NCBI GenBank assembly: GCA_016871275.1
Contig: VFZG01000008.1
Location: 62,001 to 126,000 of the forward strand
Length of the DNA: 64,000 bases
Direction: 5' to 3'
Source of the DNA: Acidimicrobiia bacterium
GTDB taxonomy: Bacteria; Acidobacteriota; Vicinamibacteria; Vicinamibacterales; UBA2999
In this document: in pieces, positions 29,750 to 38,826 of the stretch
Numbering within the stretch: the stretch's first letter is position 1
How the letters are laid out: each line of letters begins with the position of its first letter
The notes under the pieces: generated by a model
What the model was told of the DNA's origin: nothing
Seen by the model: the letters and a program-made list of their open reading frames with translations, nothing else
Databases searched by the model: none
Translations under genes and position numbers: made by a program

Positions 29750-31957
29750 ATGACTCCCGCACTCCTCCAGATAGCTCTGCGACGCACGGCGTGGACGGTC
29801 CTGGCCGCAGCCGCGGCCATCGCTGTTCCTGCGGCCAGCGACTGGCCCGAATGGCGCGGACCGTCACGCGATGGGCGTTCTGTGGAGCGCAATCTCCCGG
29901 AACGGTGGTCGCCTCAGGGCGACAACCTGGCGTGGCGCGTTCCAATTGGCAGCCGATCGGCGCCGGTGGCGTTTGGCAATCGCATCTACATCAATTCGCC
30001 GACGCCGGGCGATCCGTCGCGCACCCAGGAACGACTGATCGCCATCGACGCCGAGAGCGGCAAGGTCGTGTGGGAGCGGCGCTTCAGTCTGTTCCTCAGC
30101 GACGTGCCGCAGCACCGCTCGTCGTGGGCGTCGCCGGCCGTGGATCCCGAAACCGGCAACGTCTACCTGTTCACCGTTGCCGCGCAGCTGGTGTGCGTGT
30201 CGCCGGACGGCAAGGTGCTGTGGGATCGCTCGCTGACCGATGAATACGGCGCCGTGACGACGCACGGCGGACGCACGACCTCGCCGATCATCGAAGGCGA
30301 CAAGATCGTGCTGAACGCCCTGATCCTCGCCTGGGGCGATCTCAATCGTCCGGGCAACCGTTACTTCGCCTTCGACAAGAAGACCGGGCAGACCATGTGG
30401 ATCAGCTCGCCGCAGGCGCGCCACTACGACACCAACTACTCCACGCCGATCGTCAGCACCATCGATGGCACGCGCGCCTTGATGGTTGGCGGCACCGACG
30501 GCGCGTATCACGCCCTCAAGCTGAATACCGGCGAGAAGATCTGGTCGGTGGAAGTCAGCAAGCGTGCCATTCTCAACAGCCCGCTGTTCAGGGACAACGT
30601 CGCCTACATCACGCACGGCGAAGAGAACATGGACACCACCGAGATGGGCCTGGTGGCGGCGGTCGACGCGACCAAGACCGGCGTGCTCACGGCTGATGCG
30701 TTCAAGTGGCGCACGCGGGGCTTCCTGCCGACGTTTGCGTCGCCGGTGATGGACAACGACCGCCTCTACAGCATCGACAACAGCGCCATCGTCGGCGCTT
30801 TCGACCTGAAGACCGGCGCCAAGTTGTGGGAGAAGACGCTCGGCACGCTGCAGAAGGGATCGCCGGTGCTCGCCGACGGCAAGCTCTACGTCGGCACCGA
30901 GAACGGCAAGTTCTACATCCTGCGTCCGTCGGCGACCGGCGTCGAGGTGCTGGATGAAGACGTGCTCGGCCGCGCGCAGACGCCGGAGCCGATCGTCGCG
31001 TCGCCGATCGTCGCCGACGGCCGCATCTACGTGACGACGATGGATGCGATGTATGCGATTGGCCGGCGCGTGCCGCGCAAGGGCGGTGCGGCGCCGGCCG
31101 CGCCGATTGCGCCATCGACCGCCGCGCCCGCGGTGGTGCAGCTGTTCCCCTATGAAGTGCTGCTGTCGCCCGGCCAGACCGCGGCGCTGCAGGCGCGTCT
31201 GTTCGACGCCAAGGGCAACTTCATTCGCGAAGAGCCGGCCGCCACCTGGGCCGTCGATCAGGCGGGCGGCAGCGTGGACGCCAATGGTGTCTACAGCGCC
31301 GCCAGGACCGGATCGACCGCCGGCTTCGTCAAGGCCACCGTCGGCGGCCTGACGGGGCAGGCGCGCGTGCGAGTGATTGAGCCTGCGCCGTGGACGTGGG
31401 ACTTCGACAACGCGACCTCGGAAGCGCCACCGGCGTGGTGGGTGGGTGCGCCGACCAAGGTGTTCCAGCGAACCGTGGACGGCGTCGGCCAGGTGTTGGT
31501 GCGTCCCCGCGACGAAACGGTGGGCCGCCGCGCGAAGGTGTTCTTCGGCCAGCCGAACCTCGCGGGTTTCACCGTGGAAGCGGACGTGCGGGGCCGCGAG
31601 CAGCGCCGGCAGCGTGGCGACGTCGGCCTGATCACCGAACGCTACGGCCTGGTGCTGTTCGGCAACGGTCAGAAGCTCGAGCTGCACCCGTGGCAGGCCG
31701 CCGACGAAATGACGACGCGCGTCGACTTCAAGTGGGACGCCGACCGGTGGTATCGCATGAAGCTCCGCGTCGATCATCAGAAGGACGGCACCGCGCGCGT
31801 GCGCGGCAAAGTCTGGGCGGCGGATGCCGCCGAACCGGATGCGTGGACAATCGAGAAGATCGATCCGATCCCGCATGTGATGGGCAGCCCAGGCATTTAC
31901 GCCGACGGCATCTCCGACGTGTACTTCGACAACCTCAAGGTCTACAGGAATCAGTGA
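29750..31957 (+). CDS. Secreted PQQ-like beta-propeller protein with C-terminal sugar-hydrolase-like domain
   Basis: A 735-residue exported protein. Residues 1-30 are a signal peptide (ATG 29750 chosen; the frame is open 40 codons further upstream without signal character). Residues 35-480 form a PQQ/BamB-type propeller starting WPEWRGPSRDGRS, with repeated G-x-x-x-A-x-D-x-x-T/S-G-x-x-x-W blades such as AIDAESGKVVWE, AFDKKTGQTMW and AFDLKTGAKLWE. A linker domain of bacterial Ig type (VLLSPGQTAALQARLFDAKG) follows. The last 185 residues (WTWDFDN...GIYADGISDVYFDNLKVY) resemble the beta-sandwich of 3-keto-disaccharide hydrolases (DUF1080). The substrate is unknown. It overlaps the next propeller gene by one base (TGATG). 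Confidence 0.85.
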   Translation: MTPALLQIALRRTAWTVLAAAAAIAVPAASDWPEWRGPSRDGRSVERNLPERWSPQGDNLAWRVPIGSRSAPVAFGNRIYINSPTPGDPSRTQERLIAIDAESGKVVWERRFSLFLSDVPQHRSSWASPAVDPETGNVYLFTVAAQLVCVSPDGKVLWDRSLTDEYGAVTTHGGRTTSPIIEGDKIVLNALILAWGDLNRPGNRYFAFDKKTGQTMWISSPQARHYDTNYSTPIVSTIDGTRALMVGGTDGAYHALKLNTGEKIWSVEVSKRAILNSPLFRDNVAYITHGEENMDTTEMGLVAAVDATKTGVLTADAFKWRTRGFLPTFASPVMDNDRLYSIDNSAIVGAFDLKTGAKLWEKTLGTLQKGSPVLADGKLYVGTENGKFYILRPSATGVEVLDEDVLGRAQTPEPIVASPIVADGRIYVTTMDAMYAIGRRVPRKGGAAPAAPIAPSTAAPAVVQLFPYEVLLSPGQTAALQARLFDAKGNFIREEPAATWAVDQAGGSVDANGVYSAARTGSTAGFVKATVGGLTGQARVRVIEPAPWTWDFDNATSEAPPAWWVGAPTKVFQRTVDGVGQVLVRPRDETVGRRAKVFFGQPNLAGFTVEADVRGREQRRQRGDVGLITERYGLVLFGNGQKLELHPWQAADEMTTRVDFKWDADRWYRMKLRVDHQKDGTARVRGKVWAADAAEPDAWTIEKIDPIPHVMGSPGIYADGISDVYFDNLKVYRNQ

Positions 31958-33384
31958 TGCGTCGATTCATGGTGTGTAGCGCGGTCGTGATGGCCGCAGT
32001 GGCCGCGGTGCCGGCGCAGGTGAAGGACTGGCCGATGTGGGGCGGAACGCCGGGCCGCAACATGGTGTCGGACATGACCGGCGCGCCAACGTCGTGGGAC
32101 GTCAAGACCGGCAAGAACGTGAAGTGGGTCGCCGAACTGGGCTCGCAGTCGTACGGCAACCCCACCGTCGGCAACGGCGTGGTGCTGGTCGGCACCAACA
32201 ACGAAGCGATGCGCGATCCGAAACAGGGCGGCGACCGCGGCGTGTTGATGGCGTTCCGCGAGGAGACCGGCGAGTTCCTGTGGCAGGCGACCTTCGAGAA
32301 GCTTGCCTCGGGCCGCGCCAATGACTGGCCGTTCCAGGGCATTGCCAGCTCGCCGCTGATCATCCGCAACGTCGCCTACTTCACGACCAACCGCGGCACG
32401 ATCGTCGCAGCCGATCTCGAAGGCTTTCACGACAACGAGAACGACGGCCCCACCAAGGACGAGAAGCTGACCGGCAAGACCGATCCCGACATCATCTGGA
32501 CGTTCGACATGATGGAGGAGGTGGGCGCCTTCCCGCACAATCTCGCCAACTGTTCCCCGGTCGCCGACGCGGGCCTGCTGTTCTGCAGCACCGGCAACGG
32601 CCAGGACGAAAGCCACGTCAACGTGCCGTCGCCGAAAGCGCCGTCGATCATCGCGCTCGAAATCGAGAGCGGCAAGTTGCGCTGGGAAGACAACTCGGTC
32701 GGCGAGAAGGTGCTGCACGGCCAGTGGTCCACGCCGGCGGTCGGCGACATCGGCGGCGTGCGCCAGGTGGTCCATGCGCAGGGCGACGGCTGGGTGCGCG
32801 GCTACGAAGCGCAGTCCGGCAAGAAGCTGTGGGAGTTCGACACCAACCCCAAGGACTCGGTCTGGCCGAAGACGCGCAATGAAGTGATCAGCACGCCGGT
32901 GATCGTCCAGCACGTCGTCTACCTCGCGAACGGCCAGGACCCGGAGCACGGTGAAGGCGTCGGGCATGCCTACGCCATCGATGGCACCAAGCGCGGCGAC
33001 ATCACCCAGACCGGACGGTTGTGGCACTTCGACAAGATCCGGCGCTCGATCTCGACGGCGGCCGTGAAGGACGGCATTGTCTACCTGGCCGACTTCAGCG
33101 GCTTTCTGCACGCCGTGGATGCCAAGACCGGCAAGCCGCACTGGACGCACGACATGTTCGCCGCGATCTGGGGCTCGCCGATGCTGATAGGCGACAAGGT
33201 CTACCTGGGCGACGAGGACGGCGACGTGACCGTCATCCAGCACGGCACGACGTTCAAGCTCGTGAGCGAGATGAACATGGGCAGCTCGGTGTACGCGACC
33301 GCGGTGCCGGCCAACGGCAAGCTGTTCATCATGAATCGCAATCAGCTCTACGCTCTTCAAGAGGGCGCCCAGCTCAAGAAATAG
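31957..33384 (+). CDS. Secreted PQQ-like beta-propeller protein
   Basis: A 475-residue exported propeller of the PQQ/BamB-like family. The signal peptide is MRRFMVCSAVVMAAVAAVPA. DWPMWGGTPGRNM opens the first blade, matching the W-P-x-x-x-G-x-x-x-x-x start of such proteins. Blades include AFREETGEFLWQ, ALEIESGKLRWED, GYEAQSGKKLWEFD and AVDAKTGKPHWTHD. I see no covalent haem or quinone motif, so these may be structural or ligand-binding propellers. The gene is translationally coupled to the preceding gene and followed by a third propeller. Confidence 0.85.
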   Translation: MRRFMVCSAVVMAAVAAVPAQVKDWPMWGGTPGRNMVSDMTGAPTSWDVKTGKNVKWVAELGSQSYGNPTVGNGVVLVGTNNEAMRDPKQGGDRGVLMAFREETGEFLWQATFEKLASGRANDWPFQGIASSPLIIRNVAYFTTNRGTIVAADLEGFHDNENDGPTKDEKLTGKTDPDIIWTFDMMEEVGAFPHNLANCSPVADAGLLFCSTGNGQDESHVNVPSPKAPSIIALEIESGKLRWEDNSVGEKVLHGQWSTPAVGDIGGVRQVVHAQGDGWVRGYEAQSGKKLWEFDTNPKDSVWPKTRNEVISTPVIVQHVVYLANGQDPEHGEGVGHAYAIDGTKRGDITQTGRLWHFDKIRRSISTAAVKDGIVYLADFSGFLHAVDAKTGKPHWTHDMFAAIWGSPMLIGDKVYLGDEDGDVTVIQHGTTFKLVSEMNMGSSVYATAVPANGKLFIMNRNQLYALQEGAQLKK

Positions 33385-33408
33385 GCGAACGGGCGAACGG
33401 GCGAACAG
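33385..33408 (+). repeat. Period-8 tandem array
   Basis: GCGAACGG, GCGAACGG and GCGAACAG follow the stop codon of the second propeller gene with no gap and end next to AGGAGGG, the ribosome binding site of the third. Nearly perfect units. Confidence 0.7.
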
Positions 33409-33418
33409 GAGGGACGAC

Positions 33419-34609
33419 GTGCGGCGGCGGGAGTTCTTACTGACATGCGCGGCGCTGGGGATGGTGCCGTCCGCCACCGCTCGTGCTGGATCTCACGAGC
33501 TACGCCGCGACCTCGCCGAAGGCGGACGCGTTGCTTCGGCACAGACCAAGCCTGTGCCGAACGCGGCGCCCGCGAATGCATGGCCGCAGTTCCGCGGCTC
33601 GTACGCGCTCACCGGTATTTCATCCACCACCATTTCGCCTGCGCCGAAACTGGCGTGGGCGTGGGAAGGCGGCGAGGCCTTCGACTCGTCGGCGGCGATC
33701 GTCGATGACGTTGTGTACGTCGGCACGGCGACCGGCGAGCTGATTGCGGTCGGACTTACGGACGGCAAGTTGCGGTGGCGCTACAAGGCCGGCGAAGCTA
33801 TCGGCGAGTCGTCGCCAGCCGTGGCGAACGGCCGGGTGTTCATTGGCGACCTGATCGGCGTCGTGCACGCCGTCAACGCCGCAAACGGCAAGCCGCTGTG
33901 GACGTTCACGACCCAGACCGAGATCAAGTCGTCCCCCGTCGTGGTTGGCAACCTGCTGCTGATGGGATCGTACGACGGCAATCTCTACGGCCTCGACGTC
34001 GCCACCGGCCGGCAGTTGTGGGCCTACAAGACCGAGAACTACGTGCACGGCACGCCGTGCGTCGTGAACGGCGTGGCGCACTTCGCCGGGTGCGATGAGG
34101 TCTTTCATGCGGTCGATGTCACCACCGGCAGAGCACGCTACGCGACCAGCGCCACGGCGTACACCGGCGCCTCAGTGGTGATTGTGAACAACGTCGCGTA
34201 CTTCGGCACGTTCGACAACCAGGTGCTGGCGCTCGACCTGCAGTCACGCAAGGTGCTGTGGCGGTACGAGCATCCCGATCGGAAGTTCCCGTTCTACTCG
34301 TCGGCCGGCGTGATCGATGGCACGGTGGTGCTGGGCGGTCGCGACCGCATGCTGCATGCCCTCGATGCGAAGACTGGAAAGGCGCGCTGGACCTACATGA
34401 CGCGCGCGCGCATCGATTCGTCGCCCGCGATCGCCGGCGGATGTGTCTACGCCGGCTCGAACGACGGCCGGTTGTACGCGGTGGATCTGACGAGCGGGAA
34501 GGTGGTGTGGCAGCACGACGAGGGCGCGGCGCTCAGCGCGTCACCGGCCCTCGCGTCGGGACGAATCGTGATTGGCTCTACCGAAGGCCGGCTACTCTGT
34601 TTCGCGTGA
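33419..34609 (+). CDS. PQQ-like beta-propeller protein with Tat-type signal
   Basis: A 396-residue propeller. The N-terminus reads RRREFLLTCAALGMV, a twin-arginine pattern (R-R-x-F-L), unlike the Sec signals of its two upstream neighbours, so it may be exported folded. Blades are regular and short: AVGLTDGKLRWRYKAGE, AVNAANGKPLWTF, GLDVATGRQLWAYKTE, ALDLQSRKVLWRYE, ALDAKTGKARWTY and AVDLTSGKVVWQHDEG. This makes a 7- or 8-bladed BamB-like ring. The start is GTG 33419 with a strong AGGAGG eight bases upstream. It is the last of three propeller genes and is convergent with a lipoprotein gene. Confidence 0.85.
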   Translation: MRRREFLLTCAALGMVPSATARAGSHELRRDLAEGGRVASAQTKPVPNAAPANAWPQFRGSYALTGISSTTISPAPKLAWAWEGGEAFDSSAAIVDDVVYVGTATGELIAVGLTDGKLRWRYKAGEAIGESSPAVANGRVFIGDLIGVVHAVNAANGKPLWTFTTQTEIKSSPVVVGNLLLMGSYDGNLYGLDVATGRQLWAYKTENYVHGTPCVVNGVAHFAGCDEVFHAVDVTTGRARYATSATAYTGASVVIVNNVAYFGTFDNQVLALDLQSRKVLWRYEHPDRKFPFYSSAGVIDGTVVLGGRDRMLHALDAKTGKARWTYMTRARIDSSPAIAGGCVYAGSNDGRLYAVDLTSGKVVWQHDEGAALSASPALASGRIVIGSTEGRLLCFA

Positions 34610-34615
34610 CCCGCC

Positions 34616-34643
34616 CCCGCAGCCCGTGGCCCGCAGCCCTATC
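34616..34643 (+). repeat. Period-7 tandem array
   Basis: CCCGCAG, CCCGTGG, CCCGCAG and CCCTATC lie between the convergent propeller and lipoprotein genes; the last unit covers the lipoprotein stop codon (34639-34641). The unit is the reverse complement of the GGGCTGC heptamer at 23053, so these two arrays share a family. Confidence 0.6.
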
Positions 34644-35448
34644 TGAACTCCACCCTGATCGACGGGCCGTCGATCTTGATCCCCTTCGCGTCCTTCAAGT
34701 ACGGCTTCACTTCGCTCAGCGACGAATCGAGGCCGAGCTTTCCCTGGAGCTGCTTGAGCAGTCCGTCGTTGCTGAGCAGCGCCATCGCATCGAGCTCGAG
34801 CAAGGTGATGCGTGATCCGCTCACGTACTCGGCGTTGGTCCTGACGATCTGGCCCGCCACTTCGAGGCCGACGTTGAGTCGGAAGCCCTGGAACAGGGTC
34901 TTCATCATGCTCAGCATCATCGGGTTGGTGAGGTCCGGCATGTCGCCGCCGCCACCGGCGCTGACGTCGATCTTGGTGCCCCCGCCGGGACGATCGACGT
35001 AGTTGATGCTGAGCGTTGACGTGCCGTCGTTGCGGGTCAGCTTGAAGCGCACCGGGTCATCGTCGGATGGTTCCGCCGACCGCGAGCCGCCGGAGCCGCC
35101 GCCCATCGGCAGTCCCTGGCTCACCTGAATCTGGTTGATGTCGTCGAACGCAAACGTCGCCTTGACGCCCTCGAAGCCCATGTCGCCCTTGACGTTCTCG
35201 GTGGACACCAGGCGAACGCCCTTGCCCATGCTTTCGGCGGTGCGCTCGAGATCCGCCTTGTTCATCATCGGACCGGTTGGGCCGCCCTGGCCGCCGATCG
35301 TGCCTTTCATGGCGGCCATGTTGACCAGGGTGGTCTGTTCAACCGTGCCGCTGCCATCGGGCTGCACCTTTACGACGGTGGTGCTGTTGAGGCACGCGGT
35401 GAGGGTGAGTGACGAAACGAGCACGGTCAGGGAGCGAAGCACACGCAT
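34639..35448 (-). CDS. Lipoprotein of unknown function
   Basis: A 269-residue lipoprotein. The signal ends in L-T-A-C within SSLTLTACLNSTT. The mature part begins TTVVKVQPDGSGTVEQTTLV, a pattern of small surface lipoproteins that open with a beta hairpin. It then has a Gly-rich segment (GGSGGSRS) and ends near AKGIKIDGPSIRVEFR. I start at ATG 35448, which has GGAGG seven bases upstream. I recognise no catalytic motif. It is divergent, with only 39 bases between starts, from an SDR gene. Confidence 0.7.
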   Translation of the reverse strand: MRVLRSLTVLVSSLTLTACLNSTTVVKVQPDGSGTVEQTTLVNMAAMKGTIGGQGGPTGPMMNKADLERTAESMGKGVRLVSTENVKGDMGFEGVKATFAFDDINQIQVSQGLPMGGGSGGSRSAEPSDDDPVRFKLTRNDGTSTLSINYVDRPGGGTKIDVSAGGGGDMPDLTNPMMLSMMKTLFQGFRLNVGLEVAGQIVRTNAEYVSGSRITLLELDAMALLSNDGLLKQLQGKLGLDSSLSEVKPYLKDAKGIKIDGPSIRVEFR

Positions 35449-35487
35449 GGTGATCCTCCGGGGCAGGTGCACTATCTTACGGCAGTT

Positions 35488-36294
35488 ATGGCAGAAGGTT
35501 CGGGCAAGACCGCGCTGGTGACCGGCGCGTCATCAGGCATCGGCAAGGCGTTCGCCGAGTTGCTGGCAGCGAAGGGCTACGCCCTGGTGCTGACGGCCCG
35601 ACGCGTGGATCGGCTCGAGGCCCTGGCGGCCGAGCTGACGCGGAAACACGGCATCGCGGCGCATACGATCGCGGCCGATCTTTCTGCCATCGATGCACCC
35701 GAAACGATCGCCTCGGAGTTGCTGGCGCGCGGTTTGCGCGTCGACATCCTGGTGAACAACGCCGGCTACGGCGTGCCTGGCAGCTACCTCACGGTGTCAT
35801 GGAGCGATCACGGGAAGTTCATGCAGGTGATGGTCACCGCGGTCATGGACCTCACCTATCGACTGCTGCCCGGGATGCTCGAACGAGGGTGGGGCCGCGT
35901 CATCAACGTCGCGTCGGTGGCGGGCATGGTGCCGGCGCCGGCCGGCCACACGCTGTATGGCGCGTCCAAGGCTTTTCTGATTCGCCTGTCGGAGGCGTTG
36001 GCGGCCGAGAATGCGCCGAAGGGCGTCAACGTCACGGCCGTGTGCCCCGGGTTCACGTGGAGCGAGTTCCACGACGTGACCGGCACCCGCGACCGGATGA
36101 ACCATATGCCGGGCTTCCTCTGGCTCACCGCCGCCGACGTGGCCCGTGAAGGCTATGACGCGGTGATGAATGGCACGCCGGTGGTGGTGAACGGGCGGAT
36201 CTACCGGTTGCTGGTGTGGCTGAACGGGGCCATGCCGCGCGGCCTGGCGCGATGGGTTTCGACCCTGGCGGGCCGGCGCTATCGCAAGACCTGA
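35488..36294 (+). CDS. Short-chain dehydrogenase/reductase
   Basis: A 268-residue SDR. TGASSGIGKAFAE is the cofactor motif, NNAGYG follows near 90, and the catalytic set is Ser in VASVAGMVPAP with Y-x-x-x-K in LYGASKAFL. PGFTWSEFHDVTG is typical of the YqjQ/DltE-type branch acting on lipid or keto substrates. ATG 35488 is used; a frame extension to 35467 crosses into the divergent lipoprotein leader. A single-gene unit, followed by the ADOP permease relic. Confidence 0.88.
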   Translation: MAEGSGKTALVTGASSGIGKAFAELLAAKGYALVLTARRVDRLEALAAELTRKHGIAAHTIAADLSAIDAPETIASELLARGLRVDILVNNAGYGVPGSYLTVSWSDHGKFMQVMVTAVMDLTYRLLPGMLERGWGRVINVASVAGMVPAPAGHTLYGASKAFLIRLSEALAAENAPKGVNVTAVCPGFTWSEFHDVTGTRDRMNHMPGFLWLTAADVAREGYDAVMNGTPVVVNGRIYRLLVWLNGAMPRGLARWVSTLAGRRYRKT

Positions 36295-36336
36295 TCGCCC
36301 GAACTTCACCTCGCCAGATTCGTAGCGTCCGCTCTG

Positions 36337-37141
36337 GTCGAGGCCCTGCTCAAAGACGTTCGCTATGCCCTGCGCTGGATGCGGCGCGGCCCCGGTTTCC
36401 CGGCGGGCGCGATCCTCTCACTGGGACTCGGCGCGGGCGTCAACACCGCGATGCTCCCGCTGGTGGATTCGCTGTTGTTCCGGCCGCTGCCGGTCACCTC
36501 GCCCGACACGCTCGTCGACGTCTTCACTACCGGCGGTGACGCCGCCATCGCCGGCCAGTTGCTCACGTTGGGCGGCCTCCAGTACTCGATCGTCGGCGTG
36601 GCGCCGCCCTCATTCACCGGAGTGGTGCCGCTGTTGACCCCGGAATGGTTCCTGCCGATCACGGATGTGGAAGAAGTGGAGCCGGTGGGCATCACCGATC
36701 AGGTAGCGTCGCCGACCGGCAGCGCCCAGCTCGAACGCCGCGGTTGGCGGTGGATGTCCATCAAGGGGCCCTCAAGCCCGGTGTGAATTCCGACCAGGCG
36801 CACGCGAACGTGGCGCTGATCGGCACGCAGCTGGCGGCGACGCACATTGCCACCAACAAGGATCGCAAGATGGCCGCGATTCCGACCGAGGACGTGCGAC
36901 TGCTGGTGCCTCAGGCCGGCGGTGTGCTGTCGATCGGCGCCGCCGGCCTGATCGTCGGAAGCCTGCTTGCCGCGGGTGCCGCCAGCGTGCTGCGCGGACT
37001 GCTCTACGGCATTACGCCATTCGATCCAGTGGCCTGGAGCCTGGCGCTGGCGGCGGCCGCAGCGTTCGCCAACTTCGTGCCCGCCCGGCGCGCCATGCGC
37101 GTCGATCCGATGACCGCACTTCGTACCGAGCAGCCGCGGTC
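36337..37141 (+). pseudogene. Decayed ABC transporter permease (ADOP/MacB-FtsX type)
   Basis: The first part reads LLKDVRYALRWMRRGPGF and ILSLGLGAGVNTAMLPLVDS, followed by LLFRPLPV, the classical start of acidobacterial duplicated orphan permeases. It then jumps from DVFTTGGDAA to QYSIVGVAPPSFTG, missing over 100 residues. A one-base deletion near 36768 shifts the frame, ending the first frame at 36786. The second frame continues LKPGVNSDQAHANVALIGTQ, then EDVRLLVPQAGG, skips another large part, and resumes GLIVGSLLAAGAASVLRGLL to the family's end VDPMTALRTE. About 265 codons remain of the roughly 800 of an intact gene. Confidence 0.8.
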
Positions 37142-37156
37142 GCTGCCCGAAGCAAG

Positions 37157-37190
37157 GCCCCGCCGTCGCTCGCGCTTTGCGAGCCGGGGC
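37157..37190 (+). repeat. GC-rich palindromic element upstream of the amidohydrolase
   Basis: GCCCCG (37157) pairs with CGGGGC (37185-37190) and inner GCTCGC (37168-37173) pairs with GCGAGC (37179-37184), leaving a five-base bulge. It resembles REP-type hairpins and lies between the permease relic and the next promoter. Confidence 0.5.
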
Positions 37191-37193
37191 GGA

Positions 37194-37199
37194 TATACT
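37194..37199 (+). promoter_or_regulatory. Candidate -10 element of the amidohydrolase gene
   Basis: TATACT, 5 of 6 matches to the consensus, 20 bases before ATG 37219. The expected -35 position falls in the GC-rich palindrome and has no good hexamer. Confidence 0.3.
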
Positions 37200-37218
37200 T
37201 CCCCTTTTGGAGGCGACG

Positions 37219-38826
37219 ATGCCGCGTCAGTTGCGCTGGTTGCTGGTGTGTTCGGCCGTGTGCGCGACGGCCATGCTGTCCCTGTCAGCCCAACAGATGA
37301 GCCAGACCCCGGCCCGCCAGGCCGGCGAGGGCGAAGGTCCATTCGAGCGGCTGGTGATTCGCGGTGTCACGGTCATCGACGGCACCGGCGCGCCGCCGCG
37401 CGGCCCGATGGACGTGGTGGTGCAGAACAACCGCATTGCGGAAGTCTCGAGCGTCGGTTTTCCCGGCGTCCCGATCAGCGAGCGCGGCCGTCCCCAGAAG
37501 GGCGCCCGGGAAATCGACGGCGCCGGCTGGTACCTGATGCCGGGCTTCGTCGACGCGCACGTGCACTGCGGTGGTGGCCAGGCGCGCGATCCCGAATACG
37601 TCTACAAGCTCTGGCTGGCCCATGGCGTGACCACGGTCCGCGGCGTGCCGTGCGGATCGATGGACTGGGACCTGAACCAGCGCGATCTGTCGGCGAAGAA
37701 CCAGATTGTCGCGCCTCGCATCTTTTCGTATCACCGTCCGTTCAGCGGTGAAGGCTGGGATCGCAGCCGGCCGCAGACGCCTGACACCGCGCGTGAGTGG
37801 GTGCGCTTCGCGGCCAAGAAGGGCATTGACGGCCTCAAGCTGGGCGCGTACGACCCCGAGATCATGGCAGCGCTGCTCGACGAGGCCAAGAAGCTGAACC
37901 TCGGCTCCACCGCGCACCTCGACCAGATGGGCGTGGCGCGCATGAACGCCCGCGACGCCTCGCGCCTGGGCCTCGGCACGCTGACGCACTATTACGGCCT
38001 GTTCGAATCGCTGCTGAAGGACCACGTGATTCAGCCCTTCCCGGTGAACCAGAACTACAACGACGAACAGCACCGCTTCGGACAGGTGGCGCGGCTGCAC
38101 GACAAGATTCATCCGCGCGGCAGCGAACCGTGGAACGCGCTCATCAAGGAATGGGTCGATCGCCAGTTCGTGATCGATCCGACCATGACGATCTATTCGG
38201 CGGGCCGCGACGTCATGCGCATGCGCGAGGCCGAGTGGCACGACAAGTACACGCTGCCGTCACTGTGGGAGTTCTACCAGCCGAATCGCAACGCGCACGG
38301 CTCGTACTGGTTCTACTGGACGACCGAGGACGAAATCCAGTGGAAGCGCTTCTACCAGGTGTGGATGTCGTTCCTGAACGACTTCAAGAACGCCGGCGGC
38401 CGGGTGACCACCGGCTCAGACTCGGGGTTCATCTACCAGACCTACGGCTTCGGCTACATCCTCGAGCTCGAAATGCTCCAGGAGGCCGGCTTCCATCCGC
38501 TCGAAGTGCTGCGCTCGGCCACGCTCAACGGCGCGCAGACGCTGCATGAACCCAAGGGCACGCCGATCGATTTCGGCATCATCCGTCCGGGGCTGCGCGC
38601 CGACATGGTGCTGGCCGATCAGAACCCGCTCGAAAACTTCAAGGTGCTGTACGCCACCGGCGCGGTGAAGCTGGACGAGCAGAACCGGCCGTCGCGCGTC
38701 GGCGGCATCAAGTACACCATCAAGGACGGCATTGTGTACGACGCGAAGAAGCTGGCCGCCGACGCGGCGGCGATTGTTGACCGCGCCAAGCGCCGGCCCG
38801 CAACCTCGCCGCAACCACAGCGATGA
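37219..38826 (+). CDS. Secreted amidohydrolase
   Basis: A 535-residue exported metal-dependent hydrolase. The signal peptide is MPRQLRWLLVCSAVCATAMLSLSA. The domain order is that of the imidazolonepropionase/prolidase-like amidohydrolases: VIRGVTVIDGTGAPP, then metal site GFVDAHVHCGGG, a lysine in DGLKLGAYD, histidines in STAHLDQMG and LTHYYGLFE, and Asp in TTGSDSGF. The end has RADMVLADQNPLENF, the return of the small beta domain. ATG 37219 follows GGAGG. The substrate is unknown. Its last four bases overlap the start of a cytochrome c gene (ATGA), so the two are cotranslated. Confidence 0.88.
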   Translation: MPRQLRWLLVCSAVCATAMLSLSAQQMSQTPARQAGEGEGPFERLVIRGVTVIDGTGAPPRGPMDVVVQNNRIAEVSSVGFPGVPISERGRPQKGAREIDGAGWYLMPGFVDAHVHCGGGQARDPEYVYKLWLAHGVTTVRGVPCGSMDWDLNQRDLSAKNQIVAPRIFSYHRPFSGEGWDRSRPQTPDTAREWVRFAAKKGIDGLKLGAYDPEIMAALLDEAKKLNLGSTAHLDQMGVARMNARDASRLGLGTLTHYYGLFESLLKDHVIQPFPVNQNYNDEQHRFGQVARLHDKIHPRGSEPWNALIKEWVDRQFVIDPTMTIYSAGRDVMRMREAEWHDKYTLPSLWEFYQPNRNAHGSYWFYWTTEDEIQWKRFYQVWMSFLNDFKNAGGRVTTGSDSGFIYQTYGFGYILELEMLQEAGFHPLEVLRSATLNGAQTLHEPKGTPIDFGIIRPGLRADMVLADQNPLENFKVLYATGAVKLDEQNRPSRVGGIKYTIKDGIVYDAKKLAADAAAIVDRAKRRPATSPQPQR

